Shown in pieces: positions 1 through 5,383 of a DNA stretch of 9,703 nt (position 1 is its first letter; each line of letters begins with the position of its first letter). The position numbers and the translations under genes are program-made. Below the pieces are notes generated by a model. That model saw nothing but the letters and a program-made list of their open reading frames with translations. It searched no databases and was not told the origin of the DNA. Source of the DNA: Anaerolineae bacterium (GTDB lineage Bacteria; Chloroflexota; Anaerolineae; J102); assembly GCA_015493675.1 (NCBI GenBank), contig WGCR01000427.1:1-9703 (forward strand), read 5' to 3'.

Positions 1-134
1 AGAAGTGTAAATTTCAGAATATCGAATTTCAGATTGTCAGTTTCTGAGGCTTGTTCCGAAACATGCCATGAGCCCCAATTTCGATATTTCGCAACGATTT
101 TCGCGCCCAAAGGTCTTATTTTGTCTTCAAAAGA

Positions 135-164
135 TTGCCTTTGGACAAGAGACTCCCTTATACT
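135..164 (+). promoter_or_regulatory. possible sigma-70-type promoter of the first BMP lipoprotein gene
   Basis: TTGCCT (135-140) and TATACT (159-164) are separated by 18 bases. The -10 box matches consensus at 5 of 6 positions and the -35 box at 4 of 6. The downstream gene starts about 94 bases further on. The same arrangement, TTGC-box, 18 bases, TATACT, recurs before the second lipoprotein gene, which raises its credibility. A 6-base inverted repeat (GACAGG 166-171 and CCTGTC 191-196) lies just downstream and could be an operator. This is pattern matching only. Confidence 0.35.
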
Positions 165-257
165 TGACAGGTCATTTTGTATGATTTCATCCTGTCTTGA
201 AATTTACCTGCCGCCCGCGTCACGATGGCGCGTGTTCAAAAATCCCCGGAGGAAAAA

Positions 258-1373
258 ATGTCCAAACGCCTTGTTCCCATTCTACTGATCGGACTGCTAT
301 TGATTGTTGCGCTGGCAGCCTGCGGTGCAAAAGCCACCCCCGAGCCGGAAGCCACGCCCATTCCTGAAGCGCAATTGAACCCCATCACCGTAGGCCTGGT
401 CACCGCCATTGGCGGCGTCGAGGAAAAATTTTACAGCGCGCTGGCCTGGAAAGGCGTACAGGAAGCCGAAAACCTGTTCACCATCGAAGCCAGTTACAAA
501 GAAAGCGCATCCGAATCTGACTATGCCGATCTCCTGAATGAATTCGCGACCGCAAACACCGATCTCACAATCGTCATTGGCGAGGAAATGAGCCAGGCGC
601 TCGAAGAGACAGCCAAGGCCAACCCTGACGCCAGTTTTGCCATCGTGGATGCGGAATCCAACGCTCCCAACGTGCGCGGCATCACGTTCGACGTCATCCC
701 CCCCAGTTACATGGCCGGTTACCTGGCAGGCGGCATGAGTCAGACAGGCGTCGTCTGCACCTACGGTGAAACAGACACGCCAGCCATCACCGATTTTATG
801 ACAGGTTTCTTCAACGGCGCCGACTATTACCGTCGGCAAAACGGCGTTAATCTTGAAATTCTGGGTTGGGATGTTTACAACAAAGAAGGCGTTTTCCTCA
901 ATGACAAGACTTCGGAAGATGAAGGGTATCAGATCGCAAAGAAATTCTTTGATCAGAAGTGCGATGTACTCTTTGCTGTCGCCAAAGATGCGGCCAAAGG
1001 CAGCGCCAAAGCTGCTCAGGAAGAAGACAAACTCTTCATTGGCGCAACGGTTGACTGGTACGACACCTTCCCGGAATATGGCAATGTCGTCCTGACCTCG
1101 GTGATGAAGAACACCGACAAAGCGGTCTTCGACAATATCGTGGCTTATGCTGCCGGCAGCTTCAAGGGCGGCGAAAACTATGTCGGGACACTGGAAAATA
1201 ACAGCGTGGGCCTGGCGCCCTATCATCAATTCGCTGACAAAGTGCCTCAGAAGATGCAGGAAGAAATAAGACAAGTGCAGAATAACATCCTCACAGGACA
1301 TCTCAGCCCTGCCGAACCCTGGATTTACGACGAAAACAATCCGCCCGCCTCAGAAGAGGAATCGAAAGACTAG
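258..1373 (+). CDS. divergent BMP-family (PnrA/BmpA-like) substrate-binding lipoprotein
   Basis: Predicted extracytoplasmic binding protein of a nucleoside-type ABC importer, 371 aa from this start. The ATG at 258 is chosen because GGAGG (248-252) lies 5 bases upstream and the protein then opens with a clean lipoprotein signal: basic residues, a hydrophobic core and lipobox L19-A20-A21-C22. A Pro/Glu/Thr-rich linker (about 24-42) follows, then the BMP fold from about residue 43. Family landmarks include AGYLAGG, an ENYVG..GLAPYHQFADKVP stretch near the C terminus and the general BMP layout. It is clearly divergent. The family's N-terminal ligand motif, DRSFNQSAWEG in the neighbouring paralogue, reads EEKFYSALAWKG here; the aromatic F58 is kept but the Asp/Arg/Asn/Gln set is lost. 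The paralogue's glycine-rich GAGGMTGNG reads AVAKDAAKG (240-248). I infer a different ligand or altered affinity within the same transporter. An intrinsic terminator follows at 1396. Family call is firm; substrate is not known. Confidence 0.88.
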   Translation: MSKRLVPILLIGLLLIVALAACGAKATPEPEATPIPEAQLNPITVGLVTAIGGVEEKFYSALAWKGVQEAENLFTIEASYKESASESDYADLLNEFATANTDLTIVIGEEMSQALEETAKANPDASFAIVDAESNAPNVRGITFDVIPPSYMAGYLAGGMSQTGVVCTYGETDTPAITDFMTGFFNGADYYRRQNGVNLEILGWDVYNKEGVFLNDKTSEDEGYQIAKKFFDQKCDVLFAVAKDAAKGSAKAAQEEDKLFIGATVDWYDTFPEYGNVVLTSVMKNTDKAVFDNIVAYAAGSFKGGENYVGTLENNSVGLAPYHQFADKVPQKMQEEIRQVQNNILTGHLSPAEPWIYDENNPPASEEESKD

Positions 1374-1395
1374 CTTTTCAGCGAGGCGCCACGCC

Positions 1396-1429
1396 AAAGC
1401 CCGGAAGACAACATAATCCGGGCTTTTTT
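1396..1429 (+). terminator. Rho-independent terminator of the first BMP gene
   Basis: A perfect 10-bp stem (AAAGCCCGGA 1396-1405 with TCCGGGCTTT 1417-1426) encloses an 11-base loop and runs into a T tract (1424-1429). It starts 22 bases after the stop codon, so the first lipoprotein gene is probably a single-gene transcript. Confidence 0.88.
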
Positions 1430-1441
1430 CGTTTTGTCTAA

Positions 1442-1450
1442 CCTGAGCGC
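1442..1450. repeat. left copy of 9-base direct repeat (candidate target-site duplication)
   Basis: CCTGAGCGC abuts the left end of the element at 1451-1654. An identical copy lies at 1655-1663, immediately beyond its right end. Confidence 0.65.
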
Positions 1451-1654
1451 GGGTGCGTTCCAATTTGGGGGCGAATTTGCGCTTTCTGTCAGAACCTGCC
1501 GATTGAAATCAGAGCTGGGGGCCTGCGGCCGCTTGTCTGCCTGCGCAGACAGGCTAATTTGCGCCAGAAAATGTCCTCGCAGGAGGACATGCGGCGGAAC
1601 GCCCCCAGAACCGAATTCTATTCGGCCAGTGCGCCCCAATTTTGAAACGCACTC
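1451..1654. mobile_element. MITE-like non-autonomous element with terminal inverted repeats and five internal hairpins
   Basis: This fills most of the 416-base gap between the two lipoprotein genes and holds no convincing gene. The first 23 bases (from GGGTGCGTTCCAA, 1451) and the reverse complement of the last 23 (from GAGTGCGTTTCAA, reading back from 1654) agree at 18 positions without gaps. The exact 9-base repeat CCTGAGCGC abuts both ends, as a target-site duplication would. Inside, in order: GGCC hairpin (1520-1530); a 7-bp stem with CTGC loop (1534-1551); an 8-bp stem with GCAG loop (1571-1590); GGCG/CGCC with GAA loop (1593-1603); CCGAAT/ATTCGG (1611-1625). A diverged copy of the core (about 1486-1626) lies inverted at 7076-7225. 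No transposase is encoded, so any movement would need a helper in trans. A structured RNA or a large cruciform are alternatives. I cannot name the parent transposon family. Confidence 0.68.
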
Positions 1655-1663
1655 CCTGAGCGC
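1655..1663. repeat. right copy of 9-base direct repeat (candidate target-site duplication)
   Basis: CCTGAGCGC, identical to 1442-1450. Removing one copy plus the element restores a short spacer between the first gene's terminator and the second gene's promoter. Confidence 0.65.
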
Positions 1664-1670
1664 AAAAATG

Positions 1671-1700
1671 TTGCATATCCGCTGAGATTTCTTTTATACT
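1671..1700 (+). promoter_or_regulatory. possible promoter of the second BMP lipoprotein gene
   Basis: TTGCAT (1671-1676), an 18-base spacer, then TATACT (1695-1700). The -35 box is weak (3 of 6) but the -10 box is good. The spacing and box sequences resemble the candidate promoter at 135-164. It sits just outside the right end of the MITE-like element, so the element does not separate it from the gene. A palindrome at 1706-1723 covers the expected start of transcription. Confidence 0.42.
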
Positions 1701-1705
1701 AAGCT

Positions 1706-1723
1706 TCTGGCAATGTTGCCAGA
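1706..1723. promoter_or_regulatory. operator-like perfect palindrome at the presumed transcription start
   Basis: TCTGGCAA (1706-1713), TG, TTGCCAGA (1716-1723): a perfect 8-base dyad with a 2-base centre, starting 6 bases after the candidate -10 box. Its place and symmetry suit a dimeric repressor of the LacI/GntR kind, but I do not recognise the motif and no regulator gene is in the window. It could also form a 5' leader hairpin in the transcript. Confidence 0.5.
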
Positions 1724-1789
1724 CCATTGATTTTGTCTATCCTCAAACACCTATCTCAAATCTCTCAAATAGCAGGAGGAGAAAAACTT

Positions 1790-2911
1790 ATGCGCAAGTC
1801 AACACTGTTCATTTTGCTCGCACTGTTGCTGGTGAGCGTCGTGGCGCTCAGCGCCTGCGGCGGCAAAGCAACCCCCACTCAAGCCCCGGCAGAAGAAAAA
1901 CCTGCCGCAGAGGCGACTCAAGCCCCTGCAGTCGAGGCGACCGAAGCTCCAGCAATGGAGAAGAAGGAATTCAAGGTCGGCCTCGTCACCGATGTGGGTC
2001 GCATCAATGACCGCAGCTTCAACCAGTCGGCCTGGGAAGGCGTAAAAATGGCTGCTGACAAGCTGGGTCTGACCGAAAACGACATCAAGTACATCGAGAC
2101 CAAGGACGCCAAGGACTACGCCGATAACATCAACCAGTTCGTCGAGAACGGCTACAATGTGATTATCAGCGTGGGCTTCGCCCTGGGCGACGCCACCCAT
2201 CAGGCCGCGACCGAGAATCCCGACATCATGTTCATCGGCGTCGATCAGTTCCAGGCCGATCCCCTGCCCAATTACGCCGGTCTGATCTTCCCCGAAGACA
2301 AGGCTGGTTACCTGGCGGGCGTGCTGGCTGCCTCTCTGGACAAGACCGGCACCATCGCTGCTGTGCTGGGCACCGACCTGGTTCCCCCCGTCGTCGCCTT
2401 CAAAGAGGGCTACGAAGCGGGCGCCAAGGCCACCAAGCCCGACATCAAACTGATCTCCACCTATCATCCTGGCGAGCTTTCCCAGGCCTTTGTGGACCCC
2501 GAATGGGGCGCTGCCACGGCCAAGCAGGCCATGGATCAGGGCGCTGACGTCGTCTTCGGCGCCGGCGGCATGACCGGCAACGGCGCGTTGCAGGAAGTCG
2601 CGGCCGCGGCCGAGGCTGGCAAAGAAGTCTACTGCATCGGCGTGGACACCGACCAGTGGGAGACCCTGCCCGCTGCGCATCCCTGCCTGGTTTCCTCCGC
2701 CATGAAGCTCATCACCCCCGGCGTGGCTGAACTGATCACGAAGGCCGCAGCGGGCGATTTCCCTGGCGGCAACTACGTGGGCGATGTGGGCCTGGCCCCC
2801 TTCCATGACTTCGAAGACAAGGTGCCGCAGGATGTGAAGGATCTGCTGGCCAAGACCAAAGAAGGTCTCCTGGACGGCTCCATCGACACCGGTTATCATC
2901 CCGGCGGTTGA
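1790..2911 (+). CDS. BMP-family (PnrA/BmpA/NupN-like) nucleoside-type substrate-binding lipoprotein
   Basis: Surface-anchored binding protein of the ABC importer encoded downstream, 373 aa from this start. The ATG at 1790 is chosen over an in-frame ATG at 1727 because AGGAGGA (1774-1780) precedes it at good spacing and the signal peptide then begins MRKSTLF. The lipobox is L20-S21-A22-C23. A linker rich in Ala, Pro, Thr and Glu with an internal EAT-APA-E repeat spans about residues 27-59. The mature BMP domain starts near F61. Family motifs are intact: NDRSFNQSAWEG (73-84), AGYLAG, GAGGMTGNG (257-265) and GNYVGDVGLAPFHDFEDKVP near the C terminus. Members of this family in Treponema, Bacillus, Lactococcus and Streptococcus bind purine or pyrimidine nucleosides; that substrate is inferred here, not seen. 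It has a candidate promoter and operator (1671-1723) and its own strong terminator (2943), which would allow it to be made in excess over the permeases. Confidence 0.94.
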   Translation: MRKSTLFILLALLLVSVVALSACGGKATPTQAPAEEKPAAEATQAPAVEATEAPAMEKKEFKVGLVTDVGRINDRSFNQSAWEGVKMAADKLGLTENDIKYIETKDAKDYADNINQFVENGYNVIISVGFALGDATHQAATENPDIMFIGVDQFQADPLPNYAGLIFPEDKAGYLAGVLAASLDKTGTIAAVLGTDLVPPVVAFKEGYEAGAKATKPDIKLISTYHPGELSQAFVDPEWGAATAKQAMDQGADVVFGAGGMTGNGALQEVAAAAEAGKEVYCIGVDTDQWETLPAAHPCLVSSAMKLITPGVAELITKAAAGDFPGGNYVGDVGLAPFHDFEDKVPQDVKDLLAKTKEGLLDGSIDTGYHPGG

Positions 2912-2942
2912 GGCCTTCACAAAAGTAAATCAATAGTTGCAC

Positions 2943-2988
2943 AAAAACAGGGATGGTTTTAGACTAGTGGTCACCATCCCTGTTTTTT
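2943..2988 (+). terminator. strong Rho-independent terminator of the second BMP gene
   Basis: A perfect 15-bp stem (2943-2957 with 2973-2987; GC core CAGGGATGG/CCATCCCTG) is followed by a run of six T (2983-2988). The left arm begins with five A, so it could also stop transcription from the other strand. It separates the lipoprotein gene from the permease genes, which must rely on read-through or a promoter within about 2989-3096. Confidence 0.92.
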
Positions 2989-2997
2989 ATTGCACGC

Positions 2998-3062
2998 AAA
3001 AACTCATGGTGGAAAGATGGCCGATCATCATTGGTGATCATCGGCTTGCGCCATGAGTTTTT
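2998..3062 (+). promoter_or_regulatory. large two-tier hairpin upstream of the permease operon (second terminator or attenuator)
   Basis: Outer arms AAAAACTCATGG (2998-3009) and CCATGAGTTTTT (3051-3062) pair perfectly over 12 bp. Nested inside, GCCGAT (3020-3025) pairs with ATCGGC (3040-3045), then ATCA (3027-3030) with TGAT (3035-3038) after one C-C mismatch, leaving loop TTGG. The right arm ends in five T. It starts 10 bases after the preceding terminator and ends 34 bases before the permease start. It may be a second terminator in series or a leader structure controlling read-through into the permease-ATPase genes. I see no riboswitch class I can name. Confidence 0.6.
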
Positions 3063-3096
3063 ATCAACAATCCCTTCATCGATGAGAGGTTCGCTT

Positions 3097-4215
3097 ATGG
3101 GCAATTTTTCTCTCCGTCGTTTGTTTCGCTCCCTGTTAATCCCTATCCTGGCCGTGATCACGGCGCTGATTGTGGGCGCTGTCATCATGTGGTTGGCGGG
3201 AGATAACCCCATCGCCGCCTACAAGGGGCTGTTTCAGGGGGCCTTCGGCAGCGCCCGCGGCTGGGCCACCACCATCCGCAAATGGTCGCCGCTGCTGTTG
3301 ACCGGTCTCTCGGTGGCCATCGCCTTTCAGGCCGGGTTGTTCAACATCGGCGCTTCGGGCCAGTTTATGATGGGAACGATTTTCTCGGTCTGGGTAGGCA
3401 TCAATTTTGCGGATATGCCCGCTATCATCCATGTGCCGCTGGCGATTTCTGCGGGCATTCTGGGCGGATTGCTGTGGGGAGCGATTCCGGGCATCCTCAA
3501 AGTGACCACCGGGGCGCATGAAGTTATCACCACCATCATGCTGAATTATATTGCAGCGCTGTTTGCGGGTTGGACGGTGTATGCGGGCGGATCGCAGGGG
3601 CAAAAGCCCGGGCCGTTGTGGGATCCCGCAGCCAAAGCCATCTCCCAAACGCCTCCAGTGGTGGAGAGCGCCCGCATCCCCTTCATTTTCGGGCCGCCCT
3701 ATCGAGTGCATTGGGGCATTGCGCTGGCAATTATTACAATTTTCGTCATGGCATGGATTATCTACAAGACCACCATCGGGTTCGAGCTGCGCACCGTGGG
3801 CCAGAATTTCAAGGCGTCCAAATATGCGGGCATCCGCGTGGGCTGGACGATCATTCTGGCGATGATGCTGGCGGGGGCGCTGGCGGGCATGGCCGGGGCC
3901 ATCGAGACGCTGGGGGTGAATTTCAAATTTGCGCCCGAATTCGGCGGCTCGGTGGGCTTCGACGGCATCACTGTGGCGCTGCTGGGGCAGACGAATCCCT
4001 TTGGCGTGGGCCTGGCCGCGTTCTTCCTGGCCTCGCTGGCCGCGGGCGGGGCCAAGATGCAGTTCGATTCGGGCGTTTCGTCCGACATCATCCAGGTGAT
4101 CAACGCCTTGCTGCTGGCTTTTGTGGCGGCTCCAGCCATCATCCGCTACATTTATCGCATTCGCAAGTCGCCCGAAGAACAGGAGACAACGCCCAAGATA
4201 TCGTGGGGCGGATAG
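3097..4215 (+). CDS. ABC transporter permease, BPD_transp_2 family (NupP/YufP-like)
   Basis: One of two different membrane subunits of the nucleoside-type importer, 372 aa. The ATG at 3097 is chosen because GAGAGG (3084-3089) lies 7 bases upstream, matching the GAGAGG-GCTTATG context of the next permease; an upstream TTG at 3031 falls inside the leader hairpin. The protein is largely hydrophobic with roughly eight to ten membrane spans, the first at about residues 12-34. Family motifs: GLFNIGASGQ (80-89), GAHEVITTIMLNYI (139-152, the cytoplasmic loop that meets the ATPase) and FELRTVGQNFKASKYAGI in the second half. The tail is charged and cytoplasmic. The second permease follows after 92 bases and the ATPase after that. 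This SBP-permease-permease-ATPase order differs from the Bacillus nupNOPQ order, but the set of components is the same. The role is secure at family level; the substrate is inferred from the BMP partners. Confidence 0.92.
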   Translation: MGNFSLRRLFRSLLIPILAVITALIVGAVIMWLAGDNPIAAYKGLFQGAFGSARGWATTIRKWSPLLLTGLSVAIAFQAGLFNIGASGQFMMGTIFSVWVGINFADMPAIIHVPLAISAGILGGLLWGAIPGILKVTTGAHEVITTIMLNYIAALFAGWTVYAGGSQGQKPGPLWDPAAKAISQTPPVVESARIPFIFGPPYRVHWGIALAIITIFVMAWIIYKTTIGFELRTVGQNFKASKYAGIRVGWTIILAMMLAGALAGMAGAIETLGVNFKFAPEFGGSVGFDGITVALLGQTNPFGVGLAAFFLASLAAGGAKMQFDSGVSSDIIQVINALLLAFVAAPAIIRYIYRIRKSPEEQETTPKISWGG

Positions 4216-4288
4216 AAATGGCCAGCCGTTTTGGAGCACCGATCGATTAAGGTTTCGAGAAATCCTGATCTTTTCCTGATTCATCCAT

Positions 4289-4304
4289 CCTCTCAAGGGA
4301 GAGG
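4289..4304 (+). promoter_or_regulatory. hairpin enclosing the ribosome binding site of the second permease
   Basis: CCTCTC (4289-4294) pairs perfectly with GAGAGG (4299-4304) around the tetraloop AAGG. The Shine-Dalgarno stretch AAGGGAGAGG (4295-4304) is the loop plus the right arm, and the ATG is at 4308. When folded, the site would be partly masked, which could tune translation of this subunit relative to the first permease. The stem is short, so a chance match to a purine-rich ribosome site is possible. Confidence 0.45.
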
Positions 4305-4307
4305 CTT

Positions 4308-5360
4308 ATGAGCAGCCCAACACGTTTCAAAAAAACATCTCTGATTGCATTAGCCATTGCCATTGTCCTGATCATCGTCGGCATTGTCGTCAATCTGTTG
4401 CCGATACCCGATGATTCCATGTGGCGGGTGCTGTTTGGCGTCAGCACGCTGAATTTCACCCTGCGGGCCACAGTGCCGTTGGCCCTGGGCGCGATGGCGG
4501 GCATCCTCTGCGAGCGCACAGGCATTATCAACATCGGCATCGAAGGCATGATGCTGGCGGGGGCTTATGCGGGCTTCGTAGCCAAGGTCGCAACCAATAG
4601 CTGGCCATTAATGCCGAGCCTGCTGTTTGGCGTGGCAGCAGCGCTGTTGGCCGGCGCGGCCATGGGGTATATCCACGCTTTGTTCTCCATCAAATTCAAG
4701 ATGGATCAGATCATCTCCGGCACCTTTCTCATTCTGTTGGCGGGCGGACTCACCGCCTATCTGTTCAATCCCGATATGGTAGCCGAAGGCAAATTCTCCC
4801 CCATCGCTATTCCCTTCCTCTCCAAAATCCCGGTGATTGGCGATATTTTCTTCAACAATCCCCCTATCACTTACACCGCGCTGATTCTGGTGGCAATCCT
4901 GCATGTGGCCTTGTTCCACACCAAATGGGGTCTGCGCAGCCGGGCAGCGGGCGAACATCCCCGCGCCGCGGACACAGTGGGCATCAACGTCAATTTCTAT
5001 CGCTACATGAACACGACACTGGGAGGCATGGTCGCAGGCCTGGCGGGCGGCTTTCTGGTGCTGGAGGCCGTGGGGCAATTCCAGGAGGGGATGACCGCAG
5101 GCCGCGGCTTCATCTCGCTGGCGGCCATGATCTTCGGCAACTGGATGCCCTTCGGCGCTTTGGGCGCAGCCACCCTGTTTGGATACACACAAGGCGTGCA
5201 GAATGCGTTGCTGCTGGCGGGCGTGGTCAATATCCCCCGGCACTTTATCAGCATGTTGCCCTACCTGGTGACCATTATCGCAGTAGCGGGCTTTGTGGGC
5301 CGGGTGCGGCCGCCCGCGGCTGAAGGCAAGGTCTACGAGACCGAAGGATCATCTGAATAA
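4308..5360 (+). CDS. ABC transporter permease, BPD_transp_2 family (NupQ/YufQ-like)
   Basis: The second membrane subunit of the importer, 350 aa. The start ATG has AAGGGAGAGG (4295-4304) immediately before it. The first span covers about residues 10-32, with roughly eight to ten spans in all. Family motifs: RTGIINIGIEGMMLAGAYAGF from residue 70, with the NIGIEGMML core at 75-83; IKFKMDQIISGTFLILLAGGL in the middle, corresponding to the ATPase-contacting loop; and WGLRSRAAGEHPRAADTVGI, the conserved segment also seen in the first permease. The two permeases are homologous but clearly different, as in other BMP-linked importers, so the membrane part is a heterodimer. The ATPase gene starts 23 bases after the stop, which supports a shared transcript. 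Confidence 0.93.
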   Translation: MSSPTRFKKTSLIALAIAIVLIIVGIVVNLLPIPDDSMWRVLFGVSTLNFTLRATVPLALGAMAGILCERTGIINIGIEGMMLAGAYAGFVAKVATNSWPLMPSLLFGVAAALLAGAAMGYIHALFSIKFKMDQIISGTFLILLAGGLTAYLFNPDMVAEGKFSPIAIPFLSKIPVIGDIFFNNPPITYTALILVAILHVALFHTKWGLRSRAAGEHPRAADTVGINVNFYRYMNTTLGGMVAGLAGGFLVLEAVGQFQEGMTAGRGFISLAAMIFGNWMPFGALGAATLFGYTQGVQNALLLAGVVNIPRHFISMLPYLVTIIAVAGFVGRVRPPAAEGKVYETEGSSE

Positions 5361-5383
5361 TTCTCCCTGGACGGAGGCACACA

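Noticed and set aside
70..95. Stretch resembling the right end of the MITE-like element (GCCCCAATTTCGA)
   Set aside because: The similarity covers only about 13 bases and stops on both sides; too short to call a third copy.
164..192. Perfect TTGACA (164-169) as a -35 box for the first gene
   Set aside because: No acceptable -10 box at 16-19 bases; the nearest, TATGAT at 180-185, is only 10 bases away.
225..257. Upstream in-frame ATG (225) for the first lipoprotein gene
   Set aside because: It adds a charged stretch ahead of the signal peptide and bypasses the GGAGG site that fits the ATG at 258.
34..288. 84-codon open frame before the first lipoprotein gene
   Set aside because: No recognisable domain, it runs over the candidate promoter and into the lipoprotein gene in another frame, and it has no good ribosome site.
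1370..1685. Open frames on both strands across the gap between the lipoprotein genes
   Set aside because: They are translations of the hairpin-rich element; similar peptides come from the other copy near 7130-7220, which reflects shared DNA and not shared protein.
1727..1789. Upstream in-frame ATG (1727) for the second lipoprotein gene
   Set aside because: AGGAGGA at 1774-1780 and a standard signal peptide point to the ATG at 1790.
3031..3096. TTG start at 3031 (or ATG at 3082) for the first permease
   Set aside because: The TTG lies in the loop of the leader hairpin without a ribosome site; the ATG at 3097 has GAGAGG at proper spacing and a normal N-terminal membrane segment.
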